This document shows, one piece after another, positions 12,616-24,004 of a stretch of 64,000 nt of DNA. A program made the position numbers and the translations under genes. The DNA comes from Eucalyptus grandis (lineage: Eukaryota > Streptophyta > Magnoliopsida > Myrtales > Myrtaceae). The notes below the pieces were generated by a model. That model made no database searches and was not told the origin of the DNA. It saw nothing but the letters and a program-made list of their open reading frames with translations. The DNA is taken from positions 34,462,192 through 34,526,191 of the forward strand of contig NC_052616.1 in the NCBI RefSeq assembly GCF_016545825.1, written 5' to 3'. Within the stretch, counting starts at the first letter, position 1. Each line of letters starts with the position of its first letter.

Positions 12616-14333
12616 ATTCCATGTCTCATTAGTCCGGTTTCTTCCTGCCGCAATAACGTTCCCATCCTCAACAATCACACAGCTGTTCAATCAAAGAGTC
12701 CAATCTGAAATCATTCACTAATTAAGACTGAAATACTAATCATCTTAATTAGAAAATAAAGTAACATATATGCAATGCACCTGGTTTCTGAAAACCAGTA
12801 TCTTACCCAACTGGAACTTTGAGGCTATCCAATGCAAGCTTTGCCTTATATAAGAAAAGAAATAGGTCTTGTTACTTGTTTGGAGAAAAAACATGAGATA
12901 AGAGTCAAAGTTCTTTCATGCATGGATGCATAAAGGCAAATTCAAGAGGAAATAGCATATCACATTGCCAGCAATAAAAATGCTTCAGTATCATTATGCA
13001 GCTACCAATGGAACAAATGCATGTCTCATAGTTATATGATCAAGATCTTGCAGGTCCTGTGTAATGTACTGGTTACTAACTTCCAAGCAATGATTATCAC
13101 CACATACTCATCCTGTAATACAGATGCAAATCCCACTAACAGTTAAACTGATATGGCTCTAATAACAGCACAGCAAAAACAAGAACTAATTTGAGAAGCT
13201 ACATGTTGCTCATTCCAGTGTGTCCTATCATGGGTACCTCAGAGGCTGTTCTTTTGTTAATGAGGTTTCTCTCAAACATTCAAGAAAACTCTTGGAGCTT
13301 TAGCTTCTGGGTCATTTTCCTTTACAAATGCTATGGCATATAATGCTAGAGAGAGATCCCTAAAACTGCTGTGAGGCCCTCGTAAATCAGAACTGACAAT
13401 CAGCATCTTGTGATTTTGTCTCTATTCCACTGGATAACTTATATAAACTCTGTGTTTCGAGTTCCACAGGGCCAAAGAAAATAACCACCCAACCAATTAT
13501 CCATGGGTACAGCCAATGTCCACATTATCCTCGCACTCCAAGTAAATTTGGTTTTAAATTCTCCCTAGGTGCTAAAGTCAAAAGGTCGTAAAAGGATTCA
13601 ACTGTCAAGCAAACACCTTTCCTGGTGGCTTGCCATCTCATTGCATCTTCTTCATTCCTCTCTGGTTTCGCCTCTTCAAAAGCCTTATGAAACCTAACAC
13701 AGAGTCCTACCCCAGTGATCAAAGCTTCTGACAATTTAATTGTCCCGGCAAACCTATTGCCCGCTGCACATCTTTATAATAGGCACATATTACACATCCA
13801 CATTTCCTAGACACCTCAAAAGCACCCAAATCCATCCCTCCCTCCCTTCCAACCTACAGCACCTGGATTGGCTCTGTTTTGTGCCTGAAAAGGGGGCTGA
13901 ACCACCCCATGTACACCCAACTTCCTTTTGTGCACTCTGCCTTGCTTGTTTTTCCTTTAAACCTAGACTTCACCTACTTATTTCAATAAATTACCACCTC
14001 TGAAAACAGAGAGGAAACCTATACCTTCTAGGGATTGTTGCTGATTTGGCAGCATGTAATGTCGTTTACCAATGGATGCACTACCAAGCATCCACAGACA
14101 ACACTTACAAAGAAACACTTATTTAACATCTCTTGTCCAAATTCAACTATACATTCTTCAAGTTCCCATGCAATTATAGCACCAAAGGGATCAGACTCAA
14201 GCTTCAGCTCAAGTATTAAATCAACTTAATACAATTTGGCCGTGCCAGGTGTTACCTGATCTATAGCAAGCTGCATAAAACCCAAAACCTCAGGAGAGAA
14301 TCGTTCACCCAAAGCTATGTTATCAGTTTCCAT
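12616..14333 (-). pseudogene. TAD2-like tRNA adenosine deaminase, 5' fragment (copy 1)
   Basis: Three minus-strand exons with consensus splice sites can be joined in frame: exon 1 14333-14256 (26 codons, starting METDNIALGERFSPEVLGF), exon 2 12844-12807 (AKLALDSLKVPVG, split codon at its end) and exon 3 12682-12616 (CVIVEDGNVIAAGRN, then RTNETWN). Donors read GTAACA, GTAAGA and GTATGT. This is the N-terminal strand of the cytidine-deaminase fold of the plant TAD2 subunit, which with TAD3 makes inosine at the wobble position of tRNAs. The sequence leaves homology in intron 3, before the exons that carry the catalytic H-A-E and the zinc-binding P-C-x-x-C. The fragment therefore cannot be an active deaminase. 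A functional TAD2 must lie elsewhere. It is a segmental duplicate of the copy at 50.96-52.6 kb, with ~2 kb of shared sequence including introns and the 5' flank. Confidence 0.8.
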
Positions 14334-14639
14334 GGCTTCGGTCGGCAGTGGTAGTCTGTTGCCTCTACTCACCGGTCTCCGTCACCTTCAGTTCGCTAGG
14401 CTGTTTACGAAGAACTTCTTCTGTTCGTACGATCCATTGGTAGGTGGCAATCTTCCACTCGTCGAGGCTCGCTGGTGTCAGATGAAAGATGAAATAGAGA
14501 TATCGAAAGTGACGTTGATGTAGTTCAAAGTTTGCCTACGGTGAAGATAAGGAAGGAGATTAGAAGTTATCGAAGAAAGAAGGTGGAGAGAAAGAATTAA
14601 AACAGAAAAAGAATGATAGAAGAAAGAATTACAGAAATT

Positions 14640-15474
14640 TATTTTAGGATATATATATAGTTAACCTGGTTTAAGGGGAATTAATGAAAAGGAAAAAAAA
14701 AAGGTTAAAGGGGATGCATGCGTGCATAATTAGGTGGTTATGCTTAGATGCAAATGAGTATTTATTTACAAAGTATTTGGTCCTTAAAGACCATTTATAT
14801 TTCTACTATGATCAAAGGTAGTTTGGAAAGATGAAACTCAATTTTGACTTAGACTCTATTTGTTTGAAGGAAAATATTTTGCCAGAAAATTTCTATTTCC
14901 ATTTTTTAGTGTTTGGTGAGGGAAAATAAGCTGGTCAAAGAAAAATGACTTCAGTTGACCAGAAAAAACCAAGTTTAAAAATAAGGAAAATGACTTCCTA
15001 ATTTTAAAGGTGGAAGTCATTTTCCAAAAAAGTATGGACCACTATCCATACCCAAGTGTTTTAACAGATGACCAGGTGATTTTTTTGGTGCATGCATGTT
15101 CACTAGGAGACCACAGAATTCTCCAGACAAAACTAGCATAAACTGCCCATATGGGAAAATCGTGTTTCAATGGAGTCTAATTGATGCACCAACCAAGCAG
15201 TGCCTCACCACACACCAGTACAAAATTCCATCATGGACTCAGAGGTCCAGAGCCTAACAAGCCCTCTCCCCAGTTGAGTTCAAACCAGGAATAAAGCAGG
15301 ACAAGTGCAGGTACAGAATCTGTACTTCTGTGCTCATTTAAGGTCCTCTCTATATCATCTCTAATATACCGTTGTCATCTCTAGTATACATTCGCAAAAG
15401 ATGCTCATTCGGTGAGATGTTCAACACAATTTTTCCTGGGCAATTTTAACGAACACCTGGCAAGCTAATCATGG
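14640..15474. other. Intergenic, with a MITE-like stretch
   Basis: No gene recognised. Around 14,850-15,050 the sequence ctatttgtttgaaggaaaat at one side and gaagtcattttcc at the other resembles a common dicot MITE that copies the tttggaaaatgactt type of end. Exact ends and a target duplication were not established. Confidence 0.35.
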
Positions 15475-16250
15475 CAATGATAAACATACATTTCATGTCT
15501 CACTAGACCGATTTCTTCCTGCAGGAATGATGTTCGCATCCTCAACAATCACACAGCTGTTCAATCAAACTATAACATAAACAAATTTGAGATGCCCGCC
15601 GCACATCTGCATGAATCCTACATATCCACATTTCCTAGACACCTCAAAAGCACCCATCCCCCAAACCCCACTGTGGCCAGTTGTCCGCTGCAATGCCTAG
15701 TCTCGCATAAGGGAGTCCCAACCTATAGCACCCGGATTGGCTCAGTTTTCGCCCAAAAATCAGACTGAACCGAACCACGTACAAGCTACTTCCCATTGTT
15801 TCACTCACCGGCGCTCGTGTTTTCCAATGCACCTAGACTTCACCTACTTCTTTGAATAGATTGCCACTTATCAAAAGAAAGAATGAAAGGAAAGCAATAC
15901 CTTCTACTAGGGATTGTTGCTGAATTTGCAGCGCGCAACATGGATCGCCAGTGAATTCACTCCCAACCATCCACAGACCAAACTTACGAAGAAACACCTT
16001 ATTCAGCGTCTCTCGAACAAACGCACGGGACACATCCTTCAAGTTCCCGCGCAATTGCGGCACCGCACGAATCGAATTCAAAATCGAGCATGAAAGCCCA
16101 GAACCTCAGGAGAGAATCGTTCCCACCAAGCTGCTTCATCAGTTTCCACGGCTTCGGTGGGCGGCGGCGGTCCGTCAACTCGGCTCGCCGGTCTCTGCCG
16201 CCGTCAATTCGCTGTTCATCACCTCCGTCGGCAGGTGGCGGTCTTAAATT
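15475..16250 (-). pseudogene. TAD2-like 5' fragment (copy 3), decayed
   Basis: A shorter relative of the other two TAD2 fragments. An exon-3-like stretch at 15556-15490 keeps its length (67 bp) and the GTATGT donor, but its translation CVIVEDANIIPAGRNRSSET is followed by a TGA stop. An exon-1-like stretch at 16149-16091 reads VETDEAAWWERFSPEVLGF, with the start codon changed to GTG. Exon 2 and much of intron 1 are missing, because the sequence joins blocks matching ~12.7 kb directly to blocks matching ~13.77 kb of copy 1. It sits immediately downstream of the last TNL exon. Clearly nonfunctional. Confidence 0.75.
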
Positions 16251-16443
16251 GGCCAGAGTTCCGTGGCATCGGACGGAAGGGGATGGTCGGTCGCGATGCT
16301 AAAAGTGGCGTCTGTCAAGGCACCTAATATTTTCTCGGCGTCGGTGGAGTTCGAGAAGTTCGCCTATCGCGGAGAAAATGAGGATTTAGCAGAACATCGA
16401 GAAGAAAGCAGAAAAAAATAAATAAATAAGGGAGCTCACTTAC

Positions 16444-17145
16444 ATATGAATTGCTTCCTAAGCAAGTTTCTGGATCATCCTTTTCTTCGTTGGTCAAATT
16501 GGAAGTCAACTTAGTCTTGATTCGCTTGCTTTGAGTGGGATTATGCCCATGCTTTCTCTTTGCCACTTCCTCTTTCTCAATTCTAATTTGATAATCTTGC
16601 AAGTCATTTTGTAGATGTGTTTCGGTCGAAGTATCTTTGTGCATAGATAAACTCTCAACTCCTGAATATGTTGATTCATGACCAATCTCATAAAGTAAAG
16701 TTGGATCGATTGATGGATTATCTTGAAGCACAAGTTTTACATCATCCTCCAATTGCTTGCATATTATTCGAAATCCCCACTTTTTCATGTATTTACCAGA
16801 TACCGTAAGGCTAAATTGAACATGACTCCCATCAATTCGACCAAAATCGACTACTCCCCACAATTTTGGTGGTGTGAAAAATTGGAGCTGGATATGATCC
16901 ACTTTCAAAGGTTCGAGGAGGAACGGACAAATTTCCCGCATTTTTCCATTAACATGGGGAACAAAACGATATGACTCTGTACTTTTCTCCTCATAATTAT
17001 CCTTATAGAGAGCGACGCAGAGAGCAAATCCAAGAAATTTGTCATACAAGTCTTTTGAAGCCATGAAAGAAATGGAATCCTTTTCAACAGGGAGAACCCA
17101 CTCTGGCATCTCTCCTCGAGGGAGAACAATAGAGTATTCCAAAAA
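16444..17145 (-). CDS. TNL last conserved exon: C-JID (post-LRR) domain
   Basis: Follows an acceptor TTTGTTTCAG and opens FLEYSIVLPRGEMPEWVLPV. It continues with SISFMASKDLYDKFLGFALC, FFTPPKLWGVVDFGRIDGSH and VQFSLTVSGKYMKKWGFRII. This is the C-terminal jelly-roll/Ig-like domain (C-JID) that in TNLs such as ROQ1 and RPP1 helps to bind the effector. After it comes a polar tail with a basic cluster (KRKHGHNPTQSKRIKTK), a possible nuclear localisation signal. A strong GTAAGTGAG donor follows at 16443, so either a short last exon lies beyond or the frame reads through into GC-rich sequence and stops at 16324. No frameshift inside the exon. Confidence 0.85.
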
Positions 17146-17689
17146 CTGAAACAAAGATAGATCATTAGAAAGTACCCACGTTTGTTAGTTACTACAAAAA
17201 TAGAAAAATTCAATTTGAATTTAGTAAGTAATCCTTAAGAATTCCACTTGGAATTAGAGCTCTATAAATTAGTAGAGATCCATTGATCCTTGCTTGCATT
17301 AACATACAAGTCTTGTATGATAGAAATCTTTCCCATAAAAGTACGGTAGCCAACTCCATTACATGCGTACAATGCAAAATCACTTTATATTTGCTTGATT
17401 TTCTTAAGCCTCCAATTTTGCATTTTCTGCTATTGCAATATCCAACCATGCACTAGATCTAGCATAGAGTCCACATCGATATGCATGCGTGTGTGCATGT
17501 GTGTGCCCGAAGATGTTGTCATTGCGGAGTTAGAGAGAGAATCTAACCTATACGAGTTACCGATCTGGTGGTTATGTGCGGTTAAGGTGTGGGTCACTCC
17601 AAATGTGTCGCGTTTTTTTTTGCATAGGAAGAATAGGTGTTCGTTGTTTCGGACACTTGAGGCAGTGGGCACGGGGATCGATTAGGTGA
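17146..17689. other. Region between LRR tail and C-JID exon, probably intron
   Basis: No conserved domain. A T-rich tract precedes the acceptor TTTGTTTCAG of the C-JID exon, as expected of an intron end. A gtgtgtgcatgtgtgtg stretch near 17,490 is a short dinucleotide-like repeat. Confidence 0.5.
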
Positions 17690-18135
17690 GCTAATATCAA
17701 CAATGGTCAACCCTCTATGGACAAAATCATGAACTGAAGTTAAATCTCCATAATTTTGTAGAGATTTGCAATTATGGTCTCGTCCTGGTTTTGCTTGCCA
17801 TAAGATCCATTCGAAGACCTCTCAAAAATGGCGGCAGCTTGGGAATCACCTGTAATTGATGGCAATTTATAGCTCGAATCATAGGACAAACGATGGACGT
17901 TTAAAAAACACTCCGACTTGTTGAGATGGATGTAGGAAGGCTTGTAATTTTGTTCCCGACAAATTTAATTCTGTCAAGAATGGAGAACATGAAAGATTCT
18001 CAAGAAAGTCTACTAGGCCTTTTCATATCCGGACAAATAACATCCCCAAAGGTCTAATTGCTGTAAACTTGAAAGTTTGGTCTTCATGCATGGATTTTGA
18101 CATAAATCCTCATACTTTGGAAAGTTTTGTTGACA
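17690..18135 (-). pseudogene. Duplicated 3' end of the TNL LRR exon
   Basis: This repeats 19,252-19,580 nearly base for base: the segment encoding MKTKLSSLQQLDLWGCYLS through NCKSLQNYGDLTSVH. It carries small indels, for example an extra aggccttttcatat around 18,016 and a changed stretch near 17,900. Unlike the first copy it goes on past DLTSVH into DFVHRGLTIVDISS, which resembles the normal TNL sequence between the LRR and the C-terminal domain. It is therefore the true 3' end of the exon, separated from its 5' part by the LINE rearrangement. Confidence 0.8.
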
Positions 18136-18204
18136 TATAGTGAGTAGTAGAAGTCCATTATGTGGTGTTTTAGCATGTGGTGGTCTCGGCACCATGTGTC
18201 ATCA

Positions 18205-19147
18205 TTGATAAATGATAGAAATTCTATTTCTTTGTCTTCTCTGAAGTGTAGTAGCGTGGAAGTATTTTGAGTTCCTATCTCCCCACCTCATCCAGTTGAT
18301 GCGTGATCTCATACCCCAATACATTTCCTCCCTACGCCAAAGCCTCTCTATTTTCTCTTTTATCTCTCGACATGCCATTTGGCTTGAACTTTCGGAGTCC
18401 CCATTTGTAAGAGCAATAAGTTGTGTTTTGAGATCTCTAATTTGGACAGCTGCATTAGAGAACTTTGAGTTGCTCCATCTTGTCAATTCCATGGTCACCT
18501 TCTGTAATTTCTGAGACAAATTGGTCTGCTGGTGCCTATCATCTCCCCAGCAGCTTTTTATAATTTCCCCACACTCTTCCTCCTCCATCCAGTAGGCTTC
18601 AAACTTGAATTCTTTTCTCCTTCTTTCTCTAGCAGGATGTAGGGATAATACTAATGGGCTATGATCTGAACCAACTGCTGGGAGGGCCACCACTTCAGCA
18701 TTAGGGAAAGAAGCTATCCATTCCATTGTACATAGGACTCTATCCAACCTCTTTTTCACTAAATTTTCCCCGATTCGGTTGTTTGCCCAAGTATATGCAC
18801 AGCCTTTTGTATCAATATCCATTAAGGAACAATCATTTATCATTTCCCGGAAAGCAGCAATCCGGTGTTGGTCAGCTTCCCTCTTCCCTACCTTCTCCCA
18901 GGTGTATAGGACTTCATTAAAGTCCCCCATACAAAGCCACGGAATTTGATTAATAGGGTGTAATTCCCGAATCTGTTGCCATAAATTTAGCCTCTCCGTG
19001 AAGGTGGTAGATGCATGTACGAATGTGATTCTCATCCTATGGCCACTAGAGGGATCCCTGCATTCTACATCCATATACTCCTTTGAACTAGAGTTTATTG
19101 TAACATCCGCCTCATCATTCCACATCAGCACCAGTCCTCCTAACCTG
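18205..19147 (-). pseudogene. LINE ORF2 endonuclease fragment inserted in LRR sequence
   Basis: An open minus-strand stretch of ~315 codons encodes the N-terminal apurinic-endonuclease-like domain of a plant L1-type LINE: LGGLVLMWNDEADV, FVHASTTFTERLNLW, PWLCMGDFNEVLYTWEKVG, CAYTWANNRIGENLVKKRLD, GSDHSPLVLSL, then the linker WGDRNSKYFHATTLQRRQRN. The GDFN, the tWaNn and the SDHsPl motifs hold the catalytic Asp/Asn/His residues. The reverse transcriptase and ORF1 are absent. The upstream junction (~19,147) falls exactly in LRR sequence (AINYR from ATCAATTACAGGT) and shares a few bases with it, suggesting a template switch or a repair event rather than normal target-primed insertion. The apparent start methionine and first residues are LRR-derived. 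Confidence 0.85.
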
Positions 19148-19249
19148 TAATTGATGGCAAGAATGGAGAACAAACGATGACGTTTACTAATGGATGTAGG
19201 AAGGCTTGTAATTTTGTAGAGATTTGCATTCTACATCCATATACTCCTA

Positions 19250-20052
19250 TGAACTGAAGTTAAATCTCCATAATTTTGTAGAGATTTGCAATTATCCATT
19301 CGAAGACCTCTCAAAAATGGCGGCAGCTTGGGAATCACCTGTAATTGATGGCAATTTATAGCTCGAATATAGGACAAACGATGACGTTTACTGATGGATG
19401 TAGGAAGGCTTGTAATTTTGTTCCCTGACAAATTTAATTCTGTCAAGAATGGAGAACATGAAAGATTCTCAAGAAAGTCTACTTCGGACAAATAACATCC
19501 CCAAAGGTCTAATTGCTGTAAACTTGAAAGTTTGGTCTTCATGCATGGATCGACTAAATCCTCATACTTTGGAAACTCGACTAAATTTGTGCAAGAACTA
19601 ATATGCAAGTTTTCAAGGTTTTGTAACTTATAAATGCTAGATGGCAGATGTTCCAGATCCTTGCAATCATGTATATGCATTTCCTCCAAAGAGACAAGAT
19701 TTTCTATTGATGTAGGAAGTTCTTTAATAGCGGTCCCTCCTAACCTAAGCTGTTTTAGGCCTTTGAGTTCATGTGAAATATTAGGGAAGCTTTCAAATCT
19801 TGTGCAATCTTCAAGATTGAGATATTGGAGATTTTTTGACTTGAGCTCATTTGGAAAAACACTAAGTTCAGAGCACCCCCGAAAATCCAACACTTGTAGC
19901 TTTTCATGATATGCAATAGACTCGTGAGCTTCCACCAAGTTTTTGCAATTCTGGAGATACAATTCCTCAAGATTTGGAGTACACGAGAGATCAAGCATGC
20001 AAACCAGCCACTGACATTGACTGAAATTAATGTACTTCAAATTTTGGAAGTC
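19250..20052 (-). pseudogene. TNL exon 4: leucine-rich repeats, 3' truncated
   Basis: The acceptor TTTTTGCAG precedes 20052 and the exon begins DFQNLKYINFS. About nine LRRs follow, including LSCTPNLEELYLQNCKNL, LKGLKQLRLGGTAIKELP, LVSLEEMHIHDCKDL and LTELNLSGNKITSLPTSI, ending IPKLPPFLRGLRMDNCKSLQ and then NYGDLTSVHR. Just after this (near 19,250) the sequence switches to a short LINE-derived piece that repeats part of the endonuclease fragment at 19.06 kb and brings in a stop codon. The missing continuation of the exon is found ~1.5 kb further on, in the duplicated copy at 17.69-18.14 kb. Confidence 0.88.
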
Positions 20053-20100
20053 CTGCAAAAATAGCAAAATCGAGTTTGTTAAACATTTTGAAAGCAACAC

Positions 20101-22534
20101 AAAAGGGTTGCTTGTATGATGACGTCGCTTCCTTACATTTAAACCATGGAATTCCTATTATGATAATAGTTTGCTAATAAAGCATGTCTCGTATGTATCT
20201 TTCAAGATTATATTTTAGGTCACCAATTGTAAATATTGAGTAATTTGTATATTTCATGTAGAGGAGATCTGCCATGGAATCCACAAATAGGCCCTATGCT
20301 AGTTGTTGTACATAGATAGGGGAGTCAAACTCGTGAAATGATGGTAATTTAATATCAGATGGCATTCACATTGTCCATGGCTTTATAATTTATGATAATA
20401 TCATACTTTATTTGCAGGGGTTTAGTTAATTTGAGGTTATAAAATTGGCTACACAACACATCGGGGAGATTGGGTTTGTTAGGTGACTATGTCATTATTA
20501 CATATGCTAAGACCACAACACTCTTCACGTGGATGGAAGCAAGGAGTTTAGGTAGACTAGGCAAATTGGAACTTACTATCCAGGTTTCCGAGTGAAATTC
20601 TTAGCCTATTAATTAACTTTTCATTTTCTTGTTGTAATTACATATTGTATTGAGAAATGAGTCACCACTTTCAAACTACTAGAAATATATTTGGCAAAGC
20701 TTGCCCGAAGTGGTGTCAAATGGCACACGCACGACCAAGCTTTACATAGCAATTTAGTTTCCATCATCACTTTAGCAAAATAGAGATAACTCTTATCGTT
20801 TTACATTTTATATGTTATTTGAAAGAATTGAATGATATATAGGTACACGATATGAAAAAAAATTCACAAATAAAATTGTGTAATTATTTAAAAAATTAGA
20901 ATTATTACCATTGAAAATCCCAAGTCAATATGTAGATTTACTCCAAATTACTTTTCATTTACAAAAATCCTAAACTAGTACCAATATGACATAGTTACCA
21001 TAAACTAATTTTCCTCTATTAAAAAATCCTCAAACTAGTATTCTTGACCCAAATCTACCCTGCATTAGTAGAAGAAACTTAGTTTGGAATCAAATTATGG
21101 CGTGTGTCATGTGTCGTGTGTCATGCATGTGGTAATCACAAAACTCAAGTACATTGTAATGTAGTGAACGTGCCCAATGTAACACACATGACAAAACTAT
21201 GCCATGTGTCATGCCATGTGACAATTATAGAAGCATGATGAAGTACCACATGTCAAGTGTGGATGCAGGCCCCATGACAAAACAATTAATGTGTCATGCC
21301 ATGTGGTAATCACATAAACAAAGTGAAGTGCTAGGGGATGAGCATAAGAATGAAGACTATTTGTTTTGACTTTAACTATATATATTATAAATGAATGTAG
21401 GATGTAAATATTATCACAATGTAATTACGTAAAAATTAGCGAATTTTGGAATTCTTTGAAATCATGCAAAGGCAATGAAGCCAACTTTGAAAAACATTCA
21501 GAAGAAGATAAATATTTCTTATACTCAATCCAAGATCCGACTCTGACTTTCTATTAAGAAATTAGTGGTAACCCCTACTAGATTGCCTAAATTGATTTAG
21601 GTGTGCACACATTATGGGAAACTTCCCTAATAAATACTCTATTGTGTCTACTTAGAAGTTCTGCTCCTTAAGAAATGACTAAAGCAACTAACAATGCCTT
21701 GTTTTATAGATTGATCTAATTTTATTGATGCTGGACAAATCCCCATAATTTAGGTACGCGTATTAGGTAAGGCTCCATCACTTGATGACAATGTGGCCTA
21801 CCACTCAGCCAACTACTCCTTGGGTGTTTTTAATTCTATATACACGTCGAAAAGTAGGTTGGTCATACTTTTGTTTCCCATTTATTCGACCGCTATACAC
21901 TTTTTCTGTAAAATAAAAAAGTTTATATGTAAAAAAATTGACAACAAATTTCATTTTGAATTTCTTCACTAGGTAGATTTGACTTGATTTTGAAATTTGT
22001 TTATGTCAATAGTTAGAGATATTAGGTTTAGAAAGTATGTAAACTTTATCTATACTATTATACAAGGCAAGATGATCTCCTACTTTAAATGATTTCAATC
22101 TTTTTTTCTTTTATATTCCTTCCATCGATTATCCTCAATAAATTATTTTATAGTTATAATACCATGGACAAATACGTGAAATTGATTATTTTATTTTTTA
22201 TGTCTCACATATTCATATGAGAAGTCAAACTTCTAACTATGCAAAGACCTTCATAAAAAATATATATTTAGGAAATCTTTTTGTTGTGTATTTTATTAAC
22301 AAAAATGTTTCCATTGAGTATTTTTAATAAAGTTGTTCGCTTAATTTTTGAAATGCCAATTTTGCTGCACTTAAAAACAGTTCTAACGTATGTAGTTAGT
22401 ATCATCTTGAAAGAAAATAGAGAAATGTTTTCTAATACAGGGGAATAATACTTGCTTTGGTGTACTAGTATCTATAATACACATATACGTACACAAATGA
22501 GGTAGATAAAAGGTCAATGTAGGTAAATGCTCAC
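20101..22534. other. TNL intron 3 (~2.5 kb), AT-rich
   Basis: Lies between the donor at 22534 and the acceptor at 20053. No ORF or transposon recognised. Around 21.1-21.3 kb there are several close repeats of the type tgtgtcatgccatgtg(g/a), a loose, degenerate simple repeat. Confidence 0.5.
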
Positions 22535-22813
22535 CTTAAATTGATTTGGCAGTACATATATACTGCAATTGCTCATATCAAGTCCCACTAATTTCTTTCG
22601 ACCGGAGGCAAATTTTGGAATCCAATGAGCACATTCAGCCCATCGAAACCATCTTAGCTCATTAGGAAGACAAATAGTACCTTGGAAAATATTGTGCACA
22701 TTGCACAAAATGAGCAATCTCATCCTTCTCATTTTTGTCAAAGCATTTGGACCAATACATATCTCTGCCGGCTCAGGTGACTGCAACACTATGGCTTTTA
22801 CAACACAATTTCC
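22535..22813 (-). CDS. TNL exon 3: linker / start of LRR
   Basis: A 279-bp exon between an acceptor TATATAG and a donor GTGAGC, open throughout. It reads GNCVVKAIVLQSPEPAEICI and continues with NALTKMRRMRLLIL, LPNELRWFRW and LVGLDMSNCSIYVLPNQFK. This is the short exon that in TNLs joins the NB-ARC domain to the LRR: the F-x-KM-x-x-LRLL and LP-x-x-LRWL-x-W repeats. Phase agrees with exons 2 and 4. No damage seen. Confidence 0.85.
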
Positions 22814-22906
22814 CTATATAGACAAGACTATTTAGGTTATGCATGTTTAGTAATTAGAGTGAAAAAAAAAAGAGAGATGAGTTTGAGGGTATTTTGCAAG
22901 TCTTAC

Positions 22907-24004
22907 CATGTTGCTTGACAAAACATCGACAACGTCATCATACAGCCATAGTCTACTGCGTCTCCCAAGATCATCGCTTTCTTGGATCACAATATCCATA
23001 CCCATCAATTGAATCAAGTCATGCATTTGTATGTTGCCGGACTCAATTCTTATCAAAGACCTCTCCATGAGAATCAGAATCCTATTACCGCTTTAAGATC
23101 GCAACTGTCAAGAACTTTCTTTACATACTCACTATCCCACCCCTTAAAGAAGCAAGCAATGTGGAGAAAGATCTCTTTAACTTTTGGCTCTAGTCCATCG
23201 TAACTTATTTTAAGCACATCATTGATGCCTTTCTTGGGAGCTGTAGAAATATCATCCAGTGCACTTTCCCATTCATATTCTCTTCTACCACGTAAGAAAG
23301 AACCTAGCACCTCGAGTGCTAAAGGAAGGCCTTTAGCATGATTTAGAACACTATCCACTAGATTTGTCCTGATTTTAAAGTTGTGGTGCGTCGAAAAGCA
23401 TGCTTACTAAATAGCTCACGAGCATCACTGTCATCCAACTCACTAACTTCATACACATGATCTTGATCTATCCCGAGATAAGTTAGCAAATGGCTGTCTC
23501 TTGTAGTAATAATGATCCTACTCCCATTGTGAAACCACTTGCCTTCTCCTACTAAAGCATGTAACTGGTGCAAGTCATTTACATCATCAAGGATGAGGAA
23601 AAAAATTTGTGACAAAGTCTTTCTTGTATTAGATTAATACCTCTATCCACATTGGACACTGCTAATCTTTCTCTCAATGCTAATGTCTCAAAAAGTAATT
23701 TTTCTTGCAAAGCAATTAAATCCTTGCAATCTTTTGAAATTTCTCTAACATTCGCCAAAAAACATGAATTCTCGAATTGTCTGAAAATATCATTATAAAC
23801 AGCTTTGGCTAAAGTTGTCTTTCCTATGCCTCCCTGTCCCCACAACCCCACCATAAGAACATCATTAGACTTAAGGTTTAACATCCATTTCAACCTAACC
23901 ACTCGAGATTCTATCCCAACCGGATGCGTAGCAACATGCAAAAGTGTCTGGTTTAGATGAGTGGAGATTTCTGACACAATTCTTTGTAGAAGCTCGACTC
24001 ATCT
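22907..24004 (-). pseudogene. TNL exon 2: NB-ARC domain with four frameshifts
   Basis: The acceptor CTCCAG precedes 24004 and the donor GTAAGA follows 22907. Motifs in order: P-loop GQGGIGKTTLA, RNBS-A FENSCFLANVRE, kinase-2 FLILDDVND, RNBS-B GSRIIITTRD, GLPLALEVLG, RNBS-D FLHIACFF, and MHD within MHDLIQLMG. Every key ATPase motif is therefore present, but not in one frame. Frame changes fall near 23,995 (right after the exon start, GATGAGTCGAGC), 23,599-23,605 (a run of seven A on the plus strand, just before kinase-2), ~23,360 and ~23,080. Each is explained by a single-base indel, at least two of them in short homopolymers. The domain is ~365 codons, the usual size. Confidence 0.9.

Noticed and set aside
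13525..13734. Open frame (FHKAFEEAKPERNEE) also found at 51,801-52,010
   Set aside because: It lies in intron 1 of TAD2 copies 1 and 2. Its conservation follows from the segmental duplication, and no family was recognised, so it is not called as a gene.
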